A DNA stretch of 64,000 nucleotides from Bactericera cockerelli (taxonomy: Eukaryota; Arthropoda; Insecta; Hemiptera; Triozidae). The position numbers and the translations under genes are program-made. The stretch lies in NCBI GenBank assembly GCA_024516035.1, contig CM044961.1, positions 10,432,094 through 10,496,093 on the forward strand, given 5' to 3'. Positions 8,345-17,310 of the stretch are shown here, in pieces. The notes below the pieces were generated by a model. The model was not told the DNA's origin. It made no database searches and worked only from the letters and a program-made list of their open reading frames with translations. The first letter of the stretch is position 1. Every line of letters starts with the position of its first letter.

Positions 8345-8450
8345 TTGTTTGAGTTTGGCGGTGCTTTCATATCACAACGGGAGTTTTTACCCTGTATTCG
8401 CTGGAAACTCCAAGCCATCGACTCAAATTAACCTCGCCCGGCCTGAGGTT
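8345..8450 (-). repeat. 5S-type SINE, tail part
   Basis: Minus strand: GGCTTGGAGTTTCCAGCGAA then AGGGTAAAAACTCCCGTTGT matches the 3' half of the 5S-derived SINE. The 5S head is absent. Confidence 0.55.
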
Positions 8451-8509
8451 CAAAAATATAAATCTATAGTATTATTTGATCATTTTCTCCGTAACTGAAA
8501 ATCCTGTTA

Positions 8510-8560
8510 TATGATCCGCTTAGATTTTATGATATGATCATAAAATCTAAGCGGATCATA
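8510..8560. repeat. Perfect 24-bp-arm palindrome at a LINE junction
   Basis: TATGATCCGCTTAGATTTTA TGAT, a 3-nt ATG loop (8534-8536), and its exact reverse complement form a hairpin. The right arm reads into the LINE reverse-transcriptase remnant that follows. Confidence 0.9.
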
Positions 8561-8945
8561 CACAAATATACATTACTGACACAACATTATTATGAAGATC
8601 AATACAGAGAAATACATGAAACAGCATACAATACACGACACACAATTTACAAGACACCAAGCATTAAAAACAACTACGGAAAATCAACCATAGCATATCA
8701 AGTAACAACAATTTTAAACAACTTACCAAACGAGATGAAACAAATAGAAGATGAGAACAAAATGAAAAGAGAAATAAAAAAGTTTTTATTGAACAACAAC
8801 GAAATTTAAGATCAATATGAAAATCAAAAAGTAAACAAGAAAATGAAAATCGAAGCTCCCGAAAAGTACAAATGTACTTAGCGGAACTTTTAACAATGAT
8901 GATTATTGAAAAAACGAATAAATTTATTATTATTATTATTATTAT
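8534..8945 (+). pseudogene. Non-LTR retrotransposon C-terminal remnant
   Basis: An open frame (8534-8809) reads HETAYNTRHTIYKTP ... YGKSTIAYQVTTILNNLPNE ... KMKREIKKFLLNN. This is the typical C-terminus of CR1/L2/Jockey-type LINE polymerase proteins (YNTR ... YG..S..Y....I.N.LP ... FK..IK..LL). A 3' UTR of about 135 nt and a (TTA)n tail follow. The element is severely 5'-truncated, starting at a palindrome. It lies in the last-but-one intron of SLC26A11. Confidence 0.7.
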
Positions 8946-9093
8946 CAGAAGTACACACACTAAACAATGACATTTATTTTATTTTTTTAATGAAAACTTC
9001 TTTCGTGCTATTGATTAACTGTAAAACTACTACACTAAAAATGCAAATGGTTTCATTAAAATTTAATTCATTGTATTTTCTTCTTAACTTCAG

Positions 9094-9267
9094 ACCTCAG
9101 CCGGCCTAGAATACCTGCAGGTGACACCCGGTAACAGCCTGTACTTCCCGGCAGTGGATTTCATCCGAACAAATGTGGGCAGAGCGGGAGTCAAACAGGG
9201 GTCCTCTCAGTTACCAGTCGTGGTGGACTGCCGCTATATCCTCGGAGCAGACTTTACTGCGGCCAAG
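9094..9267 (+). CDS. SLC26A11: SLC26A11-like anion transporter, STAS-domain exon
   Basis: The exon is exactly 58 codons: TSAGLEYLQVTPGNSLYFPA, VDFIRTNVGRAGVKQ, then PVVVDCRYILGADFTAAK. This is the first half of the STAS domain, including the strand G.SL.FPAVD.IR and the loop VVDC..I.GADFTAAK equivalent to the D[ST]S loop of anti-sigma antagonists. Acceptor TTAACTTCAG; donor GTATGA at 9268 is weaker than the GTAAGT donors elsewhere in the gene. Both ends are phase 0. An intron of 3.6 kb with an assembly gap follows. Confidence 0.92.
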
Positions 9268-9310
9268 GTATGATATAATATTAAAAACTAACTATCGGCA
9301 TCGTTTAGAA

Positions 9311-9571
9311 CAGGGGTGCCCAACCTTTACAGAAGAAGATCTACTATAAAGTCCCAGATAATTAACGCGATCGATTCTCATGAGTTAAGGAAGGAGATCT
9401 TGGATTTTCACTTGTGTGAGATGGTGAGATGCCAGAAAACCTCGTTCACAATCATGTTGTACTTTAGAGATCTAGACTTTTAGAACGTCATCTCACCTCT
9501 CTGGACGTGATCGACCCAAAATCACTCCGCGCTCGACCGATTGATCACGATCGACTGGTTGGGCAGCCCTG
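9311..9571. mobile_element. hAT-like MITE with perfect 8-bp target duplication
   Basis: The termini CAGGGGTGCCCAACC and GGTTGGGCAGCCCTG are near-perfect inverted repeats typical of hAT elements. The flanks GTTTAGAA (9303-9310 and 9572-9579) are identical 8-bp target-site duplications. At 261 bp it does not code. A truncated relative is at 5303-5493. Confidence 0.93.
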
Positions 9572-9594
9572 GTTTAGAACATTAATATAATAAT

Positions 9595-9875
9595 GCTTTT
9601 TCTTTGTGTTATTATGTCACAATTTTAGTGGGTAGCGCAGAATCATAGGACTTTACCACTTTAATTTACAATATCTTGTATTATTTTTTTGCCTATGATT
9701 CTGCCACTGGTCGCTGCTTCACATTAAAGCAGCTACACATTTTTCCTCACGAGGTATGAGTGGACCCCGAACAGCCAAGTACAGAGCGGAAAAAATCCTA
9801 CCCCGCTGGGAATCGAACCCAGGTCACCATGTGTGCAATTCCTAGCGCGCTAACTCACTCTGCCACGGTGACTTA
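9595..9875 (-). repeat. tRNA-derived SINE, family C
   Basis: Minus-strand copy ending in the head complement GCGCGCTAACTCACTCTGCC ACGGTGAC. Its 5' half is repeated at 11799-11937 as part of the 0.76-kb duplication. Confidence 0.85.
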
Positions 9876-10183
9876 GAACATTAATAGTTAATTACATTTA
9901 TTTTAACATAAAAAAGCGAAGATGATAATTATCGCCTTTTTTCTACCTTATTAGGACTAATGAGTCCCATGATTCTACCAGTAAGCCCAAGACTTATTAT
10001 TATGTGGTCAAAATCCTAAAATGAGATGATAACTTTTCATGTCCTGCTTGGGTATTAAGTTCGAACCAGTGACCTCGGGATTAATAGACGCATTGACCTC
10101 TGAGCTACCAGGACTGGTTTGTCCTGGTAGCTGACGTGTCTCATTGAGTTGAAATTAGATTAATTAATTTGATGCTTGGTTTT

Positions 10184-10215
<32 letters not shown>

Positions 10216-10489
10216 CACTTTTGTTTGTAAAGAGACTAGTTGCAGATCATAAGAACCCCAGAGTACCTTCCGTGGCTTCAATAAATTTATCATTATTGTG
10301 TTCGTTTTTGAAAATATTTTTCTCTTTACAAAATCCTTCTTTATAGCTAAGGGCGGGCCACTTCAATGTATATTGAAAGCAGCTAAGAACATGCTTGAAA
10401 ACACCTTCAAAAATATCACCTCAGGAATCTGTCATAGTACCTCGGCTTTTTTAACACTTCCAATTCAAATGCCTTTATTTATATTCTCA
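9734..10489 (+). repeat. 0.76-kb segmental duplication, left copy
   Basis: Almost identical to 11799-12554, which follows the first assembly gap. Shared content is the end of SINE-C, a minus-strand SINE-A relative (about 9960-10115, ending TGACCTCTGAGCTACCAGGA), a long T-run (about 10186-10215) and unique sequence from CACTTTTGTTTGTAAAGAGA to ATATTCTCA. Differences are one C in GAGTCCC(C)ATG and the T-run length. Confidence 0.9.
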
Positions 10490-10890
10490 CTAGCGGGTTA
10501 CACCCGCCGCTTCGCCAGCCCATCAAACACACACAACGCACACACACACCCACCCACACACACATCCACACACACACATCCACACACACCCACACACACA
10601 CATCCACACACACACATCCACACACACACACACCCACACACACGCACACACACGCACACACACGCACACACACCACACACCACACACAACACATACCACA
10701 CCACACACACACACCACACACACACCACACCACCACACCACACACCACACACACACCACACACACACCACACACACACACCACACACACACACCACACAC
10801 ACACACACCACACACACACCACACACACACCACACACACACCACACACACACCACACACACACACACACACACACCACACACACACACAC

Positions 10891-10931
<41 letters not shown>

Positions 10932-11629
10932 CACACCACACACACCACACACACACCACTCACCAACACACACACCCACACACACACACCACACACACAC
11001 ACCACACACACACACACAAAATGTCATTTAGGTTTGAAAAAAAACCTGAATATTTTTTGTCGCCCATCTATTTTCTGGCCTTCCCCGGCGTAGCTCAAGA
11101 ATGGCTCATCAGAATTTCGCGATCAATATGTCAAATGAAAGCCTAAACCCTTGCCTAAAACTTTCTCGCTCTGAGTTGATAGGTCGTCACTTCAAATTTC
11201 GAGAAAAAATGTCATTTAGGTCAAAAAACGTGAATATTTTACATGTTACCCATCCATTTTTTTACCTTACCCGGCGTAGCTCAAGAACGGCTCAACAGAA
11301 ATTCGCGATCGATATGTCAATTGAAAGCTCAAGCCCTTGCCTAAAACTTTCTCGCTTTGAGTTGATAGGTCGTAGCGACAAATTTCGAGAAAAAATGTCA
11401 TTTATGTCAAAAAACGTGCATTTTTTTTGCGTCACCCATCCATTTTTATCCTTACTCATTGTAGCTTAACCTCAGGGAGATATAATCTAGCCTAGAAGAA
11501 TTTCCTGATCCAAGCGGACCTATGTGCAAAATTTCAGGTTTCTCGGTCAAACGGTGTGGATTTGTATAAAGAACATACATACATACATACACACACACAT
11601 AATGACAGCTTTCTTTTATAGATATAGAT
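10490..11629 (+). mobile_element. CTAGC...TATAGA insertion with (CA)n, polymorphic
   Basis: The insert starts CTAGCGGGTTACACCCGCCG, then carries about 490 bp of CA-rich microsatellite (10528-11018), two related units of about 175 bp beginning CGGCGTAGCTCAAGAA (about 11088 and 11272), and ends ACATACATACATAC ... TATAGATATAGA. In the duplicate copy (12554/12555) the flanks ATTCTCA and TTAGTCACTG are joined directly, so an empty site is visible and no target duplication is apparent. Histidine/threonine-rich frames here are only microsatellite translation. Confidence 0.7.
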
Positions 11630-11698
11630 TAGTCACTGTGGCAGAGCGAGTTAGCGCGCTAGGCATTGCACACATGGTGACCTGGGTTCGATTCCCAG
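11630..11698 (+). repeat. SINE-C head, cut by gap
   Basis: TTAGTCACTGTGGCAGAGCG up to GGTTCGATTCCCAG, then N. It is the same SINE as at 12555, reached from the insertion-bearing copy. Confidence 0.8.
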
Positions 11699-11798
11699 NN
11701 NNNNNNNNNNNNNNNNNNNNNNNNNNNNNNNNNNNNNNNNNNNNNNNNNNNNNNNNNNNNNNNNNNNNNNNNNNNNNNNNNNNNNNNNNNNNNNNNNN
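11699..11798. other. Assembly gap (100 N)
   Basis: Exactly 100 N, conventionally a gap of unknown size. It lies between the two copies of the duplicated segment. Confidence 0.99.
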
Positions 11799-12249
11799 TA
11801 CTCATTTTTCCTCACGAGGTATGAGTGGACCCCGAACAGCCAAGTACAGAGCGGAAAAAATCCTACCCCGCTGGGAATCGAACCCAGGTCACCATGTGTG
11901 CAATTCCTAGCGCGCTAACTCACTCTGCCACGGTGACTTAGAACATTAATAGTTAATTACATTTATTTTAACATAAAAAAGCGAAGATGATAATTATCGC
12001 CTTTTTTCTACCTTATTAGGACTAATGAGTCCCCATGATTCTACCAGTAAGCCCAAGACTTATTATTATGTGGTCAAAATCCTAAAATGAGATGATAACT
12101 TTTCATGTCCTGCTTGGGTATTAAGTTCGAACCAGTGACCTCGGGATTAATAGACGCATTGACCTCTGAGCTACCAGGACTGGTTTGTCCTGGTAGCTGA
12201 CGTGTCTCATTGAGTTGAAATTAGATTAATTAATTTGATGCTTGGTTTT

Positions 12250-12280
<31 letters not shown>

Positions 12281-12554
12281 CACTTTTGTTTGTAAAGAGA
12301 CTAGTTGCAGATCATAAGAACCCCAGAGTACCTTCCGTGGCTTCAATAAATTTATCATTATTGTGTTCGTTTTTGAAAATATTTTTCTCTTTACAAAATC
12401 CTTCTTTATAGCTAAGGGCGGGCCACTTCAATGTATATTGAAAGCAGCTAAGAACATGCTTGAAAACACCTTCAAAAATATCACCTCAGGAATCTGTCAT
12501 AGTACCTCGGCTTTTTTAACACTTCCAATTCAAATGCCTTTATTTATATTCTCA
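11799..12554 (+). repeat. 0.76-kb segmental duplication, right copy
   Basis: Repeats 9734-10489, but continues directly into SINE-C at 12555 without the CTAGC insert. See the left copy for shared content. Confidence 0.9.
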
Positions 12555-12850
12555 TTAGTCACTGTGGCAGAGCGAGTTAGCGCGCTAGGCATTGCACACA
12601 TGGTGACCTGGGTTCGATTCCCAGCGGAAGAGGATTTTTTCTGCTCTGTACTTGGATGTTCGGGGTCCACTCATACCTCGTGAGGAAAAATGAGTAGTTA
12701 CTTGTATGAGTAACGACCAGTGGCGGCATTACCAGAGTAAAAAGAAATTAATGTAATAGAATAATTCGAAATGTAAAGGAGGCTCTTAGTAATGCTACGC
12801 TACCCACAAAAATTCTGAAGAGGCCTTGTGCTTTACCACAAAGAAAATCA
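12555..12850 (+). repeat. tRNA-derived SINE, family C (variant body)
   Basis: The head is standard (CACTGTGGCAGAGCGAGTTA ... GGTTCGATTCCCAG). After GGGGTCCACTCATACCTC the body diverges (GTTACTTGTATGAGTAACGA) before returning to the CTACCCAC family end. It ends about 25 bp before the last SLC26A11 acceptor. Confidence 0.75.
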
Positions 12851-12875
12851 TACATACATACATTTATATTCTCAG

Positions 12876-13186
12876 GGAGTGTCCGCTCTGATCTTGGACT
12901 TCACAAAGCGAGACCAAAGTCTTCTCTTCTACAACCCGCGCCCCAACGTGGTTTCCGTGCTGCAAGGCGTCTGTTCGGAGACTTCGTGTACGCGAGCTCC
13001 GAGCCGGAACTTCACGAGCTGCTCCGGAAACGACCGAAACGACCCAATCAGACACGAAATACCCCGAAGCCATTTCCCGCAGTTCCAAGGTCATTGAACT
13101 GGAAGAGGTTGTCGGAATGGTGCGATGACGTCGGATCTCGCTGTGACGTCACCAAATGGTGCTCAAGCGAAGGCCTGGCGTGCTGA
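12876..13186 (+). CDS. SLC26A11: SLC26A11-like anion transporter, last exon (1-nt frameshift)
   Basis: After acceptor TTATATTCTCAG the exon reads GVSALILDFTKRDQSLLFYN and PRPNVVSVLQGV, completing the STAS domain and joining the previous exon's FTAAK without a missing residue. Just after VLQGV (about 12967-12971) the conserved reading moves to another frame, LFGDFVYASSEPELHELLR, which runs to TGA at 13184-13186. The exon is 311 nt; one more base would make exactly 104 codons including stop, so a single missing nucleotide explains the break. In the unshifted frame the protein would end near 13097 with an unrelated tail. A base lost from the assembly is the simplest reading; a true null allele is the alternative. 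Confidence 0.82.
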
Positions 13187-13277
13187 GTTGTGATGGTGTG
13201 GACGAACCTCTGCTAGGTGGAGTCAATGAGATGAATCGGATTATTGTGAAGCCGTGTTGATGAGGCTTTTGTGATCA
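13187..13277 (+). other. SLC26A11 3' UTR start
   Basis: Sequence after the stop codon with no recognised repeat. The first AATAAA-like hexamers downstream fall inside or beyond the MITEs (13719 onward), so the transcript end is uncertain. Confidence 0.4.
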
Positions 13278-13474
13278 TTAACACATTGCGTGCCACGTCA
13301 CACTCTAGAATGTGACATGCACTGCCATTCTAGCCCTGTCACTCTGTAGAGTGCGACACCATGTTGTTTATTTAAACGTCTGTCACACTCTACAGTGTAA
13401 CCAGAGAAATTGACCAAAATTCGGCTAGTCCCTGGGGAAACATTCACAAATAAGGCTTGGCACCAATGTGTTAA
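13278..13474. mobile_element. piggyBac-like MITE (TTAA)
   Basis: Bounded by TTAA on both sides. The ends are inverted: CACATTGCGTGCCA on the left, TGGCACCAATGTG on the right. TTAA target duplications are diagnostic for piggyBac-type transposition. It is 189 bp between the TTAAs, with internal repeats of GTCACACTCTA.AGTGT type. It lies about 90 bp after the SLC26A11 stop codon and may be transcribed in its 3' UTR. Confidence 0.8.
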
Positions 13475-13767
13475 TAGCCGTGTTTTTTTTATATAACTAA
13501 AGTTTACCAGAATCCAAATCCTAATCCATTCTGATTAAGTCTAGTTACCCCCACCACAATTTTTTATAACTTACTCAAGTCAAACGAGAGTGTGCTTCGG
13601 TGATTTTCTAGTACACTCTGGTAAAAATCCATGGAAGAGAAAAAAATTTCTCTTCCCCGAAAACTGGAATAATAATTTTTACTAGAATTTACCAGAAAGG
13701 AGAGGAAATTTCCTAATCCAATAAAAAAACAGAAATATTCCAAAATGTAAACACTAGTAAAGTCTGG

Positions 13768-13812
<45 letters not shown>

Positions 13813-13819
13813 ACGGCTA
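13475..13819. mobile_element. TA-flanked MITE, abutting the piggyBac-like MITE
   Basis: Inverted ends GCCGTGTTTTTTTTATATAA and TTATAT(A)nCACGGC are bounded by TA (13475-13476 and 13818-13819), which fits Tc1/mariner-type insertion. The right arm has a run of about 40 A. The interior shows ACCAGA repeats (CTCTGGTAAAAATCC and TTTACCAGAAAGG). Confidence 0.75.
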
Positions 13820-14589
13820 GTAATTCTCACTCGAAGAACATTTACGGCGATGTACGTAAATATGGCTGTGTATGTTACTTCTAAAAATCGACCTTAGGGC
13901 TGAGCATGAGTTTAGACAGAATAGATGGTTCATTTTTTATCTATGTCCAATTGCCATTTGCTTGTGTATAGTAAGATCTTCGCGACGTTGGACCCAAATT
14001 AATAAAAAAAAAAAATCGTTTAAATATAAACAATACTTATTTAACTGTCCCACCAAATATTTAGGATAAATAATACACTTATTTTTTACTGCCCAATTAG
14101 GACTAAATAAAAAGTCCATGTGTTACAGTTTGAATATTATACAGTAATAACAATAATGGCTTCGAATTCCTATGTGGCCAAACTTTCAAACATGTGAATA
14201 ATAATCTAACACTATGTAGTTATATAAATAAATTGCTTTTTTCTTTCTAAATTCATACTGCCTATCCCAAAAAAACTAGATTTTTTTTTTACTTGTCTAC
14301 TTCTGTCATTAATCGTCCATTCTATTTATTAATTTTATTTATTTTAACCATGGGTCATTTAATTTTTACATAGATAGGTACCCATTATCAATGTTAACAA
14401 CTTTTTGATATTTCAAATTTTAGATTCTTTGTACTTTTTGTTTATTTATTATTTAGGTACTTTATAATGAAATTAAATATTTCAGGTACATTGAACTCCA
14501 TGGATTGCATAGGACGGCAGAAGGCATCCTTATGAATAAATTGTTATGCAGAGAATTCAAATATATTATGTATGTATGTGATTTATTGA
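13820..14589. other. AT-rich intergenic sequence, no gene seen
   Basis: AT-rich; contains AATAAA-type hexamers (near 14003, 14106, 14227) that could end the SLC26A11 transcript. No ORF with recognisable content. Confidence 0.4.
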
Positions 14590-14900
14590 TTTACACAACA
14601 AGATGATTTATAATAATGATACTCTTTAGTGGAACGTAACCACCAGGTGAGGTTAATGCACAACAAGATGATTTATATTAATAATAATACTCTTTAGATG
14701 AAAGGTAACCACCAGTTGAAGTAAATAACATTTTCCATCACCTAACCCTTACAGTCTTATTATTATGTGGTCACAAACTCAAATACACGAAGAAAAATTG
14801 ATGCATTGGGGGGGATTCGAACCAACAGACTGGATTTCTCGACAAGATTTCTGGATTATCAGACTAGCGCCTTAACCACTTGACTAGACTCACTCAGGCT
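14590..14900 (-). repeat. tRNA-derived SINE, family D
   Basis: Minus strand: head with CAAGTGGTTAAGGCGCTAGT and a B-box-like GGTTCGAATCCC, body TTGTGACCACATAATAATAA, end GGTGGTTACCTTTCATCTAA. The tail part is present twice (about 14635-14655 and 14690-14715). Confidence 0.7.
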
Positions 14901-14924
14901 TGGTGAGATTAATTTGAGTAGATA

Positions 14925-15110
14925 AGCAAATTAAGCAACGTCCAGCGAGGTGAAGACTTTGAGATGCTGGCATTCTAGACCGACCTAGGCTGGGTGAGGT
15001 TATTGTGGGTAGTAGGTTCGTGAGTTTCCTGAGAATGGAGGGTAACAAGTTCATTGTAATATGACCATGCAGTTGAAAGACACATTAAACTTTAATTTAA
15101 AATAAAAAAG
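14925..15110 (+). repeat. 5S rRNA-derived SINE
   Basis: TTAAGCAACGTCCAGCGAGG matches the conserved internal part of 5S rRNA (AAGTTAAGCAACGT). The SINE body CCTAGGCTGGGTGAGGTTAT and the tail ATATGACCATGCAGTTGAAA follow. A tail-only copy lies near 15530-15580. Confidence 0.75.
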
Positions 15111-16798
15111 TCCTAATTAAAACTTTTCGTGTGCCCCACTAAAATCTATAGAACTGCATTAATATTGTTGAGCTGGAGTGTAAATCTAATGGGCAATCGA
15201 TTACTATATAATAATAATAACTCTTATTGACAAGAATAATATTGACAAAGGCGAAATTACTAGTATACGATTCTCTTTTAATTTCTCATAACTTTATCAC
15301 AACAAATTTATTTTATGAAGCCAAATTCTTTACATCTGTTTTTCTTTTTTTTTAAGTAGATATTTGGATTTTATTTTAGGGAAATAGGAATAATTTTACA
15401 TTGTCTTACCTTTAGGTTTCTATTTTTATACAGTTGTTTAAAACATGTCTATTAAAAATTGTATTTTTACATCATGATTTGTATTGTTTATTTATCTTCT
15501 TATATTTAGGAATCAAAATTTGTGACCATCATGGTATGACCATGCAGTTCAAAGCAACGTTAAACTTAAATTAAAAAAGAAAATTGTGTTGTAACAATTA
15601 ACATCCTACTTATATGCAACTTTCAAGGCAACTGTAGAACCATACTTGAATTAAAAGAAAACTCCTTTGAACAGGATTTGGTAAAAAAAAATTCGTAATT
15701 TTTACAAGGCAATAATAATAGACATTTTTTTTATACCTCAATGGACTTTTTTTTATGAAAATTTATTTAAAGAGAGGTCTGTAACACTCAAGAGTCTTTG
15801 CCTCCAGGCTTTATTATACATATTGTTTTCAATGGGAAAATTAAAGTTTGGACTCAAACGTGAGTATCTCAATTTTGTCTTGTTAAGTAGGTTAAATAGG
15901 TAGTTTTCGCAGCATTTTCTACCACCTAACCCTCAGAGTTGTTGTTGTTGTAGCCAGCTTGGCTACAGCTTGAGGGGTGAGTGATCGTCTCCAGCCAACC
16001 TTATTTCAAAGTTGGCTCGTCCTGAACCACCTACTTCTATGTGCGATCAACTATCCTGAGGACTTGGACTTTTTTTTAAATGATATTTATTTACAGAGGA
16101 GACTTAACAATCAGAGTCTTTGCTCCTACTTGGACTTTTTTTAAAAGCTTGTAAGGGTTGGCTAGTCTGTTCTCTGTTATAGTCCTCTAGCGAGACACTG
16201 GTCTTCTCCCTGTTAAATGTCCCCCAGCTAGAACCTAATTTAACCCTCAGAGTCTTGTGATTGTGTGGTCACATACAGACTCAAATAAATGAGGAAATAT
16301 TGAAGTATGGGGTAGGATCCAATCCACAGAACCAAGCAATACATAGTTTACATTACAAATATACAGTGTCATAACCACATCATCTGATAAAAAAAAATCT
16401 TCAGAGGAAAGAAAACTTGGATCCTAAAAACCTAGAAGTTTGGACAGAGAAAAATTGATTTTTTTAAAACGAAAATAAAATCTTTAGTTATATATTTTTG
16501 ATTTTGAAGATACAGCATTAATTTAAATTGAAATTTATTACTATTTTGCTTTTCTTAGGCCTTAGAAAGATTAAGGTAAAGGGTGGTGCACAGTTAGCCA
16601 GACCCAAGGCTGAACATTATTCCTGATGTTTACCCTTGCCTGGGCCCAAGCCAATTTGTCTTAGTTGTACTGGAACAGCTCTAGACTTAAATGAGAATTA
16701 CCTTCTACAAATCACTCTGATATGAAAAACATTTCTTGGACCTATTCTGTAGTATGTTTTATACTAAAAATATTAATAAATAAATTCATAGTCTAGTA
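15111..16798. other. Intergenic, AT-rich, SINE fragments
   Basis: Contains SINE-D fragments on the minus strand (about 15905-15945 and 16240-16390, TAACCCTCAGAGTCTTGTGA ... GTGTGGTCACA) and a GCTTGAGGGG/GATCGTCTCCAGCC block near 15950-16030. No coding sequence recognised. Confidence 0.5.
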
Positions 16799-16964
16799 CA
16801 GTGGTTCCCAACCTTTTTAGCTTGGGGGCCCAATAATATTTTTAAAACAATTTTGTGGCCCACCCCGATTGCTTTTGCACTATTTTAATATTATATCTTG
16901 AGTTTCGGCCAGCATCCGCGGCCCAGTAGCAAGTTGCCCATGGCCCACTGGTTGGGAATCACTG
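16799..16964. mobile_element. hAT-like MITE, second family, perfect 8-bp TSD
   Basis: Ends CAGTGGTTCCCAACC and GGTTGGGAATCACTG form inverted repeats. GTCTAGTA occurs on both sides (16791-16798 and 16965-16972). The interior (GGCCCACCCCGAT, AGTTTCGGCCAGCATCCGCG) is shared with 33921-34069. Confidence 0.93.
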
Positions 16965-16972
16965 GTCTAGTA

Positions 16973-17310
16973 TATTTTAAATGAGGAAAAATACCCAAAT
17001 CAACAAATTTCCTTTCCATGGATTTTCATAAAATTTGTTCATTTTTACAGAAGTTCATGATTAGGACATCTAATCAATAATTTATTAAATTGATAGTATC
17101 TTATGGAAGTACAAAAAATTCATTAAAATTACAAAATTAAAACAGGCACAGGAGTTTCTTGTAGGTTAAAAATGCACGAAGGACACCCATATTGGCTTTG
17201 AAGAAAGATTAACAGATAATTATTAGATGTGTAGGTACACTCTATGAAAGTACCTAGAGACAAAAAATATATTTATGGATAAAAGAACTATATTGGACCA
17301 TATACCACAT
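16973..17310 (-). other. Probable SRPRA 3' UTR
   Basis: Downstream of the SRPRA stop on the coding strand, unique AT-rich sequence with an AATAAA near 17083-17090. No T-run on the + strand marks a retrogene tail. Confidence 0.4.

Noticed and set aside
10298..11146. Long open frames, both strands, over 10298-11146 (His/Thr-rich or Cys/Val-rich)
   Set aside because: They are translations of a (CA)n/(GT)n microsatellite with no start context or domain.
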